Notes: generated from the sequence alone by a model not told the origin. Counted from the stretch's first letter, positions 17,999 through 26,344 are shown. The stretch is DNA of 64,000 nucleotides from Albibacterium sp963696875 (GCA_963696875.1 CAVOLQ010000001.1:806001-870000); one strand, 5' to 3'. A program made the numbers and translations.

Positions 17999-18016
17999 AA
18001 ATAAAGGCTTTAGATA

Positions 18017-18053
18017 TTAGGTACTAGGAGGCTAAATCCTTCCTAATACCTAA
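18017..18053. terminator. Hairpin after the E1 gene, part of the heptad repeat
   Basis: A 13-bp stem with one mismatch (TTAGGTACTAGGA at 18017-18029, TCCTAATACCTAA at 18041-18053) closes an 11-nt loop 18 bp after the E1 stop. The right arm is the first part of the heptad array, which then continues in one direction only. It may act as a terminator between the convergent E1 gene and aroC, though no T tract follows. Confidence 0.5.
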
Positions 18054-18139
18054 CACCTAACACCTAACACCTAACACCCAACACCCAATACCTAACACCC
18101 AATACCCAATACCCAATACCTAATACCTAATACCCAGTA
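18042..18139. repeat. Telomere-like heptanucleotide tandem repeat, 14 units
   Basis: Fourteen consecutive 7-bp units of form CC(T/C)AA(C/T)A (CCTAACA, CCTAATA, CCCAACA, CCCAATA, one CCCAGTA) fill the space between the E1 stop and the aroC stop without a break in register. One strand is very C-rich at two of seven positions and lacks G except once; the other is G/T-rich. No reading frame crosses it. The last units run to within 6 bp of the aroC stop codon. Confidence 0.9.
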
Positions 18140-18144
18140 CCTAT

Positions 18145-19242
18145 TTAACCTAATACTGTCTTATCCCTTAAATAATGATCTGCAATTACTAAAGCTGCCA
18201 TTGCTTCAACGATAATTACCGCACGGGGAACGACACAGGGATCATGGCGACCTTTACCGGTGATTTCCACTTCATTGCCATCTTTATCAATGGTATTTTG
18301 AGCATGCATTATTGTAGCTACAGGTTTAAAAGCTACTCTGAAAGTAATGTCCATGCCATTTGAAATTCCCCCTTGTATTCCTCCAGAGAAATTGGTCAAA
18401 GTTTTAAGTGCTTGGTTTTCTTTTTCAGGGTTAACAAAAATGTCATTATGTTCTGACCCTTTTAGGCATGAACCGTCAAAACCTGAGCCATATTCAAAGC
18501 CATGTACTGCATTAATGCTAAGCATCGCTTTGCCGAGATCGGCGTGAAGTTTGTCGAAAACAGGTTCACCTAAGCCAACTGGTACATTGCGAATAATTGC
18601 AGATACTTTTCCGCCTACTGTGTCTCCGTCCTTTTTAATTTTGCTAATGAAATCTTCCATTTCCTTAGCAGTAGCTGGATCAGCACTGCGAACTAAATTA
18701 CTCTCTCTTATTTTTAAGAGTTCATTCAAGTTATGTTCTGTAAGATTTGGAGAATTGATTAAGCCGACAGATGAAACATGGGCAAATATTTCAATATTTA
18801 ATAACTTTAGAAAGCTTTTTGCTATGGCTCCAGCTGCTACTCTCGCAGCCGTTTCTCTTGCTGATGACCGGCCACCACCACGATAATCGCGGATACCATA
18901 TTTTACTTGATAAGTATAATCTGCATGGGATGGGCGATATTTGTCTTTAATATGCGAATAATCTTTAGAGCGTTGATCCTCATTCGGGATGAGCATCATA
19001 ATTGGCGTACCTGTAGTTTTTCCTTCAAAAACTCCAGATAAGATACTTACTGTGTCGCTTTCTTTACGTTGAGTAGTTATTTTAGATTGTCCCGGTTTTC
19101 GTTTATCAAGCTCTTGTTGTATGAATTCTAAATCGATTTCGATATTTGGTGGACAGCCATCGACAATGACGCCGATTGCCGGTCCATGTGATTCTCCGAA
19201 AGTAGTAATTTTAAAAACTTCACCAAATGAATTTCCTGCCAT
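18145..19242 (-). CDS. aroC: Chorismate synthase
   Basis: AroC converts 5-enolpyruvylshikimate-3-phosphate to chorismate, the last shared aromatic step, and needs reduced FMN. The 365-aa protein shows the three family signatures: GESHGPAIGVIVDGCPP near the start, GRSSARETAARVAAGAIAK (residues about 123-141) and RHDPCVVPRAV (about 335). The gene is last in the pheA-aroG-aroA-aroC operon, 3 bp after aroA. It converges on the E1 gene across the heptad repeat. Confidence 0.95.
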   Translation of the reverse strand: MAGNSFGEVFKITTFGESHGPAIGVIVDGCPPNIEIDLEFIQQELDKRKPGQSKITTQRKESDTVSILSGVFEGKTTGTPIMMLIPNEDQRSKDYSHIKDKYRPSHADYTYQVKYGIRDYRGGGRSSARETAARVAAGAIAKSFLKLLNIEIFAHVSSVGLINSPNLTEHNLNELLKIRESNLVRSADPATAKEMEDFISKIKKDGDTVGGKVSAIIRNVPVGLGEPVFDKLHADLGKAMLSINAVHGFEYGSGFDGSCLKGSEHNDIFVNPEKENQALKTLTNFSGGIQGGISNGMDITFRVAFKPVATIMHAQNTIDKDGNEVEITGKGRHDPCVVPRAVIIVEAMAALVIADHYLRDKTVLG

Positions 19243-19245
19243 GTC

Positions 19246-20517
19246 TTATGAATTAATATTAAATCCTTGTTCACTCAAATGCTGCCAAAATTCTGGATAA
19301 GATTTTTCTACCACCTCGGGTTCTTCAATTTCTATTGAATTAAATACCAAAGCCAAAGGTGCAAAAGCCATCGCCATCCTATGATCGTCATAGGTTTTAA
19401 AAGTAAGCTGTGTTGGTGCGAATTTTTTGCTGCAATCTAAGCGATATACTTCTGGTTTCTCTTCAAAGAGCCGTACTCCAAATTTAGCGATTTCATTTTG
19501 CAATGCTAGAATACGATCAGTTTCTTTTATTTTTAATGTTTCGAGTCCGCTGAATGTTGCTTCACGTCCCATTGCAGCACAAAAAGCAATTACGGTTTGA
19601 GCTAGATCAGGACAAGACTTAAAATCAAAATGATCGCGTGGTTTTTGAATCGTGGTTTTTGTAAGCTTTAAACCTTCCGTTGTAAATTCTGAAAGAACGC
19701 CAAAGCTTTGCATGATATCGGTGATTTCATTATCTCCTTGCAAGCTAGAAGGTTTTAATCCTGGTAATAAAACGGAAGCTTCCTTTGACAAAGCGACAAT
19801 TGAATACCAATAAGAAGCAGCGCTCCAATCTGGCTCAATGTTTAGTATTGTTTCTTTTGCAATTTGATGAGGGATCGTAATGCTGTCATCGTTCCATTCA
19901 TGTTTAATTCCAGCTTCTTTGAGCATGTCTAACGTCATCATTAAATATGGCTTGGAAGTTAATTCTCCCATAATACGCAGCTTTAGGCCTTGAGGAAGTG
20001 CATTTGCAATTAACAATAATGCAGATAGGTATTGGCTGCTTACATTGCCTTTAATACTTATGGTATTTGATTCTTGAGCAAATGACCCCATTATTTTTAA
20101 AGGAGGAAATTCATCTTGTTCTGTGTATTCTATTTTTCCCCCAATGGTTTTAAGCGCTTCTACTAAAATGCCTATAGGTCTTTCTTTCATCCTGCTGCTT
20201 CCCGTAAGGAAGAAGTTACTTTTTTGCAAGCAAAGATAAGCCGTTAGAAAACGCATGGCAGTTCCAGCAGGACCTACATCTATGGTTAGAGGCTCAGTTG
20301 AAGTATTTTCATCCGAAAGAAAATTGCTGATTTCAGCAAGTGCATTTTCCAAAGTAACGGTGTCCGCAGCTTCAGATAAATTTTCAATTTGAACCTTGCC
20401 CTTGCTTAATGCTTTAATAATTAAAGCCCGGTTGCTTTCACTCTTTGATCCGGTGAGCTGAACTTTTCCATGAACGAGCTTTGAAGGATGTGAAAGAGAT
20501 ATGCTATTTTGCTTCAT
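19246..20517 (-). CDS. aroA: 3-phosphoshikimate 1-carboxyvinyltransferase (EPSP synthase)
   Basis: AroA joins phosphoenolpyruvate to shikimate-3-phosphate. The protein (423 aa) has the paired-domain fold: LTGSKSESNRALII for substrate binding, then VGPAGTAMRFLTAYL, a variant of the usual GNAGTAMRPL, SSRMKERPIGILVEALK, SSQYLSALLLIANAL and the C-terminal KIKETDRILALQNEIAKFGV and YDDHRMAMAFAP. Note VGPAGT in place of GNAGT, a change found in a number of Bacteroidota enzymes as I recall. The ATG overlaps the upstream stop codon by one base, so translation is probably coupled. Confidence 0.94.
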   Translation of the reverse strand: MKQNSISLSHPSKLVHGKVQLTGSKSESNRALIIKALSKGKVQIENLSEAADTVTLENALAEISNFLSDENTSTEPLTIDVGPAGTAMRFLTAYLCLQKSNFFLTGSSRMKERPIGILVEALKTIGGKIEYTEQDEFPPLKIMGSFAQESNTISIKGNVSSQYLSALLLIANALPQGLKLRIMGELTSKPYLMMTLDMLKEAGIKHEWNDDSITIPHQIAKETILNIEPDWSAASYWYSIVALSKEASVLLPGLKPSSLQGDNEITDIMQSFGVLSEFTTEGLKLTKTTIQKPRDHFDFKSCPDLAQTVIAFCAAMGREATFSGLETLKIKETDRILALQNEIAKFGVRLFEEKPEVYRLDCSKKFAPTQLTFKTYDDHRMAMAFAPLALVFNSIEIEEPEVVEKSYPEFWQHLSEQGFNINS

Positions 20518-21623
20518 TATGCTTCAGCGATTTTCTGGGTATTCATAATCTCATTCTGTTTACGGATAGACTCGTTATGAATAAGTTCTAAGAATTTTAC
20601 AGTAAATTCTTTGTCTAACTTCAATACGCTGGCCATAGCCGTACGGTTATGTATAATTTCGTCCCAACGTGACACTTGTAATATCGTTACGTTATTATCT
20701 CGTTTGAATTCGCCAATCTTCTCAACGACCTTCATTCTTTCCGCGACTTTCTGAATAATTTGATCGTCTAACTTGTCAATGCTTTCTCTCAATTCAGATA
20801 ATTTATTGTCGAAAATAGGATTGTTTGACTCAGCTTTACGTAAGGTAAAGTTCGATATCATTTCAGAAAGTGCTGCTGGTGTTACTTGTTGTTTTGCATC
20901 AGTCCAGGCAACTGTTGGATCAATGTGCGATTCAATCATTAACCCTTGCATATCTAAGTCTAATGCTTTCTGACTGATGTAAGGGATCAAATCTGCACTT
21001 CCACAAATATGGCTAGGATCGTTAATGATAGGCAAGTCTGGCGCGATAGTTTTTAACTGGATGGCTATATCCCACATTGGATCATTACGGAAAGCCGACT
21101 TTTCGTAAGACGAAAATCCACGGTGAATAGCCGCTATTTTTTTAATTCCAGCTCGATTAATCCGTTCTAAAGCACCAATCCATAAGGATAGATCTGGGTT
21201 TATTGGATTTTTAACCATCACAGGGATGTCGATTCCTTCTAAAGCATCTGCAATTTCTTGCACAGTAAAAGGATTTACAGTAGAGCGAGCACCAATCCAT
21301 AGAATATCAACGCCAGCTTTTAAGGCTTCTTCAACATGTTTGGCGGTGGCTACTTCTACCGAAGTTAATAAGCCAGTTTCTTCTTTGGCTTTTTTCAACC
21401 ATTCCAAACCAATGCTGCCGATTCCCTCGAACTCTCCAGGGCGAGTGCGGGGCTTCCAAATCCCGGCCCGTAAGACGGAAACTTTCCCAGTTGCAGCTAA
21501 TAGTTTTGCTGTAGCTAGTAATTGTTCTTCGGTTTCTGCACTACATGGGCCTGAAATAATCAAAGGCTCTTTGCCTGTGTTTATCCAAGAACTAAGAGGA
21601 AGGATATCTAAATTAAGTTTCAT
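20517..21623 (-). CDS. Bifunctional 3-deoxy-7-phosphoheptulonate synthase/chorismate mutase type II
   Basis: The N-terminal ~260 residues are a KDPG/AroAB-type DAHP synthase (IISGPCSAETEEQLLATAK, LRAGIWKPRTRPGEFEGIG, LWIGARSTVNPF, AAIHRGFSSYEKSAFRNDP, DPSHICGSADL), which makes the first aromatic intermediate from PEP and erythrose-4-phosphate. The last ~95 residues are an AroQ-type chorismate mutase (LRESIDKLDDQIIQKVAERMKVVEKIGEFKRDN), converting chorismate to prephenate. The mutase domain may give prephenate feedback on the synthase. Its neighbour pheA uses prephenate, so the pair forms a phenylalanine branch. No tyrA (prephenate dehydrogenase) occurs here. Confidence 0.93.
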   Translation of the reverse strand: MKLNLDILPLSSWINTGKEPLIISGPCSAETEEQLLATAKLLAATGKVSVLRAGIWKPRTRPGEFEGIGSIGLEWLKKAKEETGLLTSVEVATAKHVEEALKAGVDILWIGARSTVNPFTVQEIADALEGIDIPVMVKNPINPDLSLWIGALERINRAGIKKIAAIHRGFSSYEKSAFRNDPMWDIAIQLKTIAPDLPIINDPSHICGSADLIPYISQKALDLDMQGLMIESHIDPTVAWTDAKQQVTPAALSEMISNFTLRKAESNNPIFDNKLSELRESIDKLDDQIIQKVAERMKVVEKIGEFKRDNNVTILQVSRWDEIIHNRTAMASVLKLDKEFTVKFLELIHNESIRKQNEIMNTQKIAEA

Positions 21624-21670
21624 ATTCTTTTGTTTTAAAATTTGCTTTTATTTATTGTCTCTTTTGAAAA

Positions 21671-22498
21671 TTATATTTTATCATTTTTTTGGTACTCGCC
21701 CAAAATATTGAAGTTTATGGTATGCTTTAATACTTTTCGTATCGCCGTATCGTATTCATTTTGTTTTTTCCAATCAATATCGACATGAAAAATATACTCA
21801 TCACGTTTTCCGAGTACAGGCATGGATTGGATTTTGCTTAGGTTAATATTTTGCTCTGCAAAAGTATTTAATATTCTTGCTAAAGAGCCGGGTTGATTTC
21901 CAGTTTGAAAAGAAAGAGATGCTCTATTTGCATTTGGGTTTTCTTTAGCCTCATTGGACAAAATAATAAAACGTGTATAATTCTTTTTGTTGGTTTCAAT
22001 TCGACTATCTAGAATATTCAAACCATATAGTTCCGCGGCAAGTCGATTTGCTACGGCAGCAGTATCTTTTAATTTAAGATCACTTATCTTCTTGGCACAG
22101 GCAGCCGTATCCATTCCTTCACTGGCTTTTATATGTGGATGCTCTTCTAAGAAATCAGCACATTGTCTCAACGCAATAGGATGACTCTCTACTTGTTTGA
22201 TGTCTTTAAAACCTACCCCAGGTAAAGCCATGATATGCAGCTGAATTCGTAGATAAACCTCACCTATAATCGGAAAACGATAATCCTGAAGGAGGTTATA
22301 GTTTGGAAGTAGGGTTCCGGCAATGGAATTCTCAATTGCCATGACAACATAGTCCGCCTTTTTTTCCTTCAACATATCGCAAGTTTTTTTAAAAGAATCG
22401 CATTCGATTGTTTCAATGTCTTTGCCAAAATATTTAAAGGCGGCCTCTTCATGAAATGAAGCTCGAGTTCCCTGTATTGCTACGCGTGGTTTGTTCAT
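21671..22498 (-). CDS. pheA: Prephenate dehydratase
   Basis: PheA turns prephenate into phenylpyruvate, committing carbon to phenylalanine. The 275-aa protein has the catalytic domain (VAIQGTRASFHEEAAFKYFG; ENSIAGTLLPNYNLL; SHPIALRQCADFL; AAVANRLAAELYGL; NYTRFIILS with the catalytic Thr-Arg-Phe) and a C-terminal ACT domain (SLSFQTGNQPGSLARILNTFAEQNINLSKIQSMP) that normally binds Phe for feedback. It has no mutase domain; that is on the next gene's product. The start codon is 12 bp after the attenuator's T tract. Confidence 0.94.
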   Translation of the reverse strand: MNKPRVAIQGTRASFHEEAAFKYFGKDIETIECDSFKKTCDMLKEKKADYVVMAIENSIAGTLLPNYNLLQDYRFPIIGEVYLRIQLHIMALPGVGFKDIKQVESHPIALRQCADFLEEHPHIKASEGMDTAACAKKISDLKLKDTAAVANRLAAELYGLNILDSRIETNKKNYTRFIILSNEAKENPNANRASLSFQTGNQPGSLARILNTFAEQNINLSKIQSMPVLGKRDEYIFHVDIDWKKQNEYDTAIRKVLKHTINFNILGEYQKNDKI

Positions 22499-22509
22499 TA
22501 TTATTATTC

Positions 22510-22583
22510 AAAAAAAAATCCCAGCATTTGAGGCCGGGACTTTTCGATATATCTACAATTTAATTATGCATATCAATCCCGGC
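22510..22583 (-). promoter_or_regulatory. Attenuator of the pheA-aro operon: terminator and competing antiterminator
   Basis: On the minus strand the terminator stem is TCCCGGC (22539-22533), loop CTCAAAT, GCTGGGA (22525-22519), followed by nine T (22518-22510). Upstream, GCCGGGA (22583-22577), the last codons of the leader peptide, is a perfect 7-bp complement of TCCCGGC and can pair with it instead. A ribosome stalled on the aromatic codons leaves GCCGGGA free to form the antiterminator; a ribosome reaching the stop codon covers it and lets the terminator form. Terminator stem has one G-T pair, so the antiterminator is the stronger in its core. Confidence 0.85.
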
Positions 22584-22638
22584 TTGTACTGTAAAAGTAA
22601 AAGTAACCGAAATACCAATATGCTGTTGACTGTTTCAT
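22573..22638 (-). CDS. Aromatic-rich leader peptide of the pheA operon
   Basis: A 21-codon frame starting with ATG at 22638 encodes a peptide beginning MKQSTA, continuing YWYFGYFYFY and ending STSRD with a TGA stop. Nine of the ten core residues are Tyr, Phe or Trp (five Tyr, three Phe, one Trp), far from chance. The frame lies immediately upstream of a terminator and ends on the antiterminator strand, as in enterobacterial pheL/trpL. It is too short for ordinary gene calling. Confidence 0.85.
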   Translation of the reverse strand: MKQSTAYWYFGYFYFYSTSRD

Positions 22639-22836
22639 TTCTTTGTTTAGACAAATGTAGTAAAGATATTTAGAATTCAAAAGCTAAAAATGAGAAAAAA
22701 GTAAAAAAGATAGTTTTTAGTGTTAAAATTGATGGCTTGAGAGGTTATTTTATAGAAATATGAAAATGGCTTTCGGCTTTTAAGGCTTACTGTATCTTGT
22801 TATTTTCTGCGCTATAAATAGTGGTAATGCTATTTT

Positions 22837-22890
22837 TGTCAGGACACGACTGTCAGCATGGCGGAATATCACGATTGGAACATAACTTGA
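22837..22890 (+). promoter_or_regulatory. Sigma-54-like (-24/-12) promoter and upstream repeats before htpG
   Basis: TTGGAAC (from 22875) and TTGA (22887-22890) have exactly 10 bp between the GG and GA dinucleotides, the spacing of -24/-12 promoters; the usual TTGCA is here TTGAT. Two direct copies of TGTCAG (22837-22842, 22851-22856) sit 14 bp apart about 20-40 bp upstream, as activator sites would. A further inverted pair GGAATATCA/TGATATTCC (22863-22871, 22888-22896) overlaps the promoter. The start codon is about 40 bp downstream. Confidence 0.5.
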
Positions 22891-22928
22891 TATTCCATAT
22901 TTAGATTCAAAAATAAAAATTAAAGCAT

Positions 22929-24815
22929 ATGAAAGAAAAAGGGAGTATCTCAATACATACCGAGAATATTTTTCCGGTGATTAAGAAGTTTCTATATTCA
23001 GATAATGAAATATTTTTACGTGAGTTGGTTTCCAATGCTGTAGATGCAACACAAAAATTGAAGCGATTATCTTCAATGGGCCAATTTAAAGGTGAGGTAG
23101 GGGATACAACTATAGAGGTATCTTTTGACGAAAAAGCGAAAACACTTACTATTTCTGATCGCGGATTAGGAATGACCGCAGATGAAGTTAAAAAATACAT
23201 TAACCAAATTGCTTTTTCAGGTGCTGAAGAGTTTATTGAAAAATTTAAAGAAGCGAAAGATGCCAATGAAATCATAGGTCGATTTGGTCTAGGCTTTTAT
23301 TCGGCCTTTATGGTAGCCGACAATGTGGAAATCCAGTCTCTTTCCTATCAGGATGGAGCAGAGCCTGTAAAATGGGTATGTGATGGAAGCACCGAATATG
23401 AAATTTCTAACGGCTCTCGCTCTGAAAGAGGTACCGATATCATTCTTCACATCAATTCAGAATCGGAAGAATTCTTAAATCAATCTAGATTACAAGAAAT
23501 TCTTAATAAATACGCAGCTTTCCTTCCTGTGCCTATCAAATTTGGGACTAAAACTAATTCTGAACCTGATGGCGAAGATGAAGAAGGGAAACCAAAATAC
23601 AAAAGTGTCGAAGTAGATAATATTATCAATAATACTAATCCAGCTTGGACAAAATCACCATCCGAATTGAAGGATGAAGATTATCTTAACTTCTACCGGG
23701 AACTCTACCCTTTTTCAGAAGACCCATTATTCTGGATTCATTTAAATGTAGATTACCCGTTCAATCTAACTGGTATTCTTTACTTTCCGAAAGTGAAGAA
23801 TGACTTCGATCTGCAGAAGAATAAAATCAAGTTGTTCTCTAGGCAAGTTTTCATTACTGATGAAGTTAAAGATATTGTCCCTGAGTTTTTAATGTTATTA
23901 CACGGTGTTATCGACTCTCCAGATATTCCACTCAACGTTTCTAGAAGCTTTTTGCAAGCCGACAGTAACGTAAGAAAGATAAATACCTACATTACAAGAA
24001 AAGTTGCTGATAAGCTTAGCGAGCTCTTCAAAACAGATCGCAAGGGCTATGAAGAGAAATGGAATGATATTGGCGTTTTCGTTAAATATGGAATGTTGAC
24101 AGACGAGAAATTTGCAGAGAAAGCTAATGATTTCGCATTGTTAAGAAATACGGAAAATGAATATTTTACTTTGAAAGAATACGCTGAAAAAGTAAAAGAC
24201 CTACAAAAAGACAAAGACGGGCAAGTAGTTTATTTATACGCTACCGATGTTAAAAACCAACATTCTTTTATTTCGGCTGCAAGTGAGAAAAAATATGATG
24301 TCATTGTGCTTGATTCACCAATAGATTCTCACTTTGTTGGTTTCCTCGAGCAAAAAACTGAGAAAACATCGTTGAAGCGCGTAGATGCAGATGTTATTGA
24401 CGAGCTGATTAAAGTTGATGAAAAAAAGGAACTTGTAATAACTGAAGAAGAAAGCACTGCGGTAAAGACTGTTTTTGAAAAAGCAATAAGTAAAGACACG
24501 ATGAGGGTGGAGATTGCTGCATTAAATGAAAGTGTTTTACCGGTTACAGTCACGATGGATGAATTTATGCGCCGTATGAAAGAAATGGCACAAAATGGAG
24601 GTGGAATGAGTTTTTATGGCAATATGCCTGATAGTTATAAAGTGACGGTTAATGGGAATCACCCGTTAATTAAGCGGATTTTATCGGAAGAAAAAGAAGA
24701 AAGGAAAGAGCAATTAGCTAAACAGATGTTTGATCTCGCTTTATTAAACCTTGGTTTACTTACAGGAGAAGATCTTACTAACTTCGTAAAGCGAAGTGTA
24801 AGTTTAATTGACTAA
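22929..24815 (+). CDS. htpG: Molecular chaperone HtpG (Hsp90)
   Basis: HtpG is the bacterial Hsp90, an ATP-driven homodimeric chaperone. The 628-aa protein has the GHKL ATPase domain (FLRELVSNAVDATQKLK, TISDRGLGMTADEVKKYINQIAFSGAEEF, IIGRFGLGFYSAFMVAD), the middle domain with FSRQVFITDEVKDIVPEFLMLLHGVIDSPDIPLNVSRSFLQ, whose Arg contacts the ATP gamma-phosphate, and a C-terminal dimerisation domain. It lacks the acidic linker and MEEVD tail of eukaryotic Hsp90. It is a single gene ended by a strong terminator and preceded by a candidate sigma-54-like promoter. Confidence 0.95.
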   Translation: MKEKGSISIHTENIFPVIKKFLYSDNEIFLRELVSNAVDATQKLKRLSSMGQFKGEVGDTTIEVSFDEKAKTLTISDRGLGMTADEVKKYINQIAFSGAEEFIEKFKEAKDANEIIGRFGLGFYSAFMVADNVEIQSLSYQDGAEPVKWVCDGSTEYEISNGSRSERGTDIILHINSESEEFLNQSRLQEILNKYAAFLPVPIKFGTKTNSEPDGEDEEGKPKYKSVEVDNIINNTNPAWTKSPSELKDEDYLNFYRELYPFSEDPLFWIHLNVDYPFNLTGILYFPKVKNDFDLQKNKIKLFSRQVFITDEVKDIVPEFLMLLHGVIDSPDIPLNVSRSFLQADSNVRKINTYITRKVADKLSELFKTDRKGYEEKWNDIGVFVKYGMLTDEKFAEKANDFALLRNTENEYFTLKEYAEKVKDLQKDKDGQVVYLYATDVKNQHSFISAASEKKYDVIVLDSPIDSHFVGFLEQKTEKTSLKRVDADVIDELIKVDEKKELVITEEESTAVKTVFEKAISKDTMRVEIAALNESVLPVTVTMDEFMRRMKEMAQNGGGMSFYGNMPDSYKVTVNGNHPLIKRILSEEKEERKEQLAKQMFDLALLNLGLLTGEDLTNFVKRSVSLID

Positions 24816-24830
24816 TTCTTTTATGAAATT

Positions 24831-24860
24831 AAATGCCTGCTTAGTTTTGAGCAGGCATTT
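24831..24860 (+). terminator. Terminator after htpG
   Basis: Perfect 11-bp stem (AAATGCCTGCT at 24831-24841, AGCAGGCATTT at 24850-24860) with an 8-nt loop, 15 bp after the htpG stop. It also lies just downstream of the opposing GAPDH stop and may serve both. Confidence 0.82.
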
Positions 24861-24892
24861 ATTGTTTATAGCTTTTTTAAGCGATTTAAAAA

Positions 24893-26344
24893 TTAGTAGT
24901 AAGTTAATCTGACAACATCCGTCATCTTTTTTGCGAAGCGTATAACTTGCCTGGTATATCCATATTCGTTATCATACCAAACGTAGATTATAGCAGATTT
25001 TCCATCATGGGAAACAAGTGTTGCCGGACCATCAACAATAGAGGAATGGCTGTTTCCTATCAAATCGCTACTTACTAATTCATTAGAGACTGAAAAGTCA
25101 AGTTGTTCTGATAGGTCGCCAAATAATGCAGCATTTAATAAACATTCATTGACGGTCTCTTTGCTCACGCTTTTTTCAAAGCTAATATTTAGGATAGCTA
25201 ACGATACATTAGGAGTAGGGACACGAACAGCATTGCCTGTTAATTTTCCAGCTAAATGCGGCAATACCTTTGCAACTGCTTTATCCGCTCCAGTTTCAGT
25301 AATGACCATGTTCAGAGCTGCTGATCTACCTCGTCTATATTTTTTATGGTAATTGTCTAATAGGTTTTGATCGTTGGTATACGAATGGATTGTCTCAATA
25401 TGGCCCTTTTCAATTATAAAATTATCATCAACTATTTTCAATACAGGTACAATCGCATTGGTTGTGCATGAAGCATTTGAGAAAATAGTAGTGCTTTTAA
25501 AATCAAAATCTTTTTCATTTACGCCAGTGACAATGTTCGGGATATCGCCTTTTGCAGGAGCGGTTAATAGTACTTTATTAATTCCCTTGGCTTTTAGATG
25601 CCTGCCTAATCCCTCCTCATCTCTAAATACCCCAGTATTGTCGATTAATAATGCATTCTCGATACCATATCGTGTATAGTCAATGTCTTCAGGATTATTT
25701 CCTACAATCATTGCAACGCTTTGTCCATTTATTATTAATGCTTTATTTTTAAAGTCTTCGATAATAGTACCCTTAAATGCACCATGGACCGAATCTTTCC
25801 TCAAAAGTTCTGCTCTTTTGGTAAGTTCTTCATCGCTATAACTGCGGGTTACGATCGCCCGTAATCTTAATTGCTCGCCTTTTCCAGCTTGCACAATAAG
25901 CTCTCTAGCTGCAAGTCTTCCAATCCTTCCGAAGCCATAAAGAACGACGTCGGTTGGAGTCAAAATGCGGGCATCTTTTCCTAGATGGCTTTTTAATTTA
26001 AGCTTAACGAAGTCGGGTATGGAGCTTGGGTTATTTTCAGATTGAGCTAGCCATTCGGATGCTAATCTGCCAATATCAATACGTGAAGGTGCAATGTCGA
26101 GTTGAGAAATTGCCTTTGCAAGGTCTAGTGTTAAATGAATGGAGATGTTTTTTCCGCTTACTTTCTTGGCTAGTTCATGACTGGCTAAGATTTCACTTCC
26201 ACTAACATCAAAAAGAGGATGTCGGAAAAGAAGTAGCTCCGTAGAATGATCGAACCATAGGTTTCCTACGATAGTCATTAATTCTACAGCCTTCTTTTCC
26301 TGTTTTATCCACAGATGAAACTCGGTTTGATAATTATTCAGCAT
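24893..26344 (-). CDS. Glyceraldehyde-3-phosphate dehydrogenase, long form with N-terminal extension
   Basis: GAPDH interconverts glyceraldehyde-3-phosphate and 1,3-bisphosphoglycerate. Residues about 130-483 are a complete GAPDH: GFGRIGRLAAREL binds NAD(P), SNASCTTNAIVPVLKIVDD has the catalytic Cys, HSYTNDQNLLDN the His, and WYDNEYGYTRQVIRFA the C-terminal motif. The first ~130 residues are an additional domain of unknown role. A ~480-aa GAPDH occurs in many Bacteroidota beside the normal 330-aa form, and may work in gluconeogenesis or with NADP; neither is proven here. Confidence 0.9.
   Translation of the reverse strand: MLNNYQTEFHLWIKQEKKAVELMTIVGNLWFDHSTELLLFRHPLFDVSGSEILASHELAKKVSGKNISIHLTLDLAKAISQLDIAPSRIDIGRLASEWLAQSENNPSSIPDFVKLKLKSHLGKDARILTPTDVVLYGFGRIGRLAARELIVQAGKGEQLRLRAIVTRSYSDEELTKRAELLRKDSVHGAFKGTIIEDFKNKALIINGQSVAMIVGNNPEDIDYTRYGIENALLIDNTGVFRDEEGLGRHLKAKGINKVLLTAPAKGDIPNIVTGVNEKDFDFKSTTIFSNASCTTNAIVPVLKIVDDNFIIEKGHIETIHSYTNDQNLLDNYHKKYRRGRSAALNMVITETGADKAVAKVLPHLAGKLTGNAVRVPTPNVSLAILNISFEKSVSKETVNECLLNAALFGDLSEQLDFSVSNELVSSDLIGNSHSSIVDGPATLVSHDGKSAIIYVWYDNEYGYTRQVIRFAKKMTDVVRLTYY

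Noticed and set aside
18001..18144. Insertion-sequence remnant
   Set aside because: No transposase, terminal inverted repeats or target duplication; the sequence is a simple 7-bp repeat.
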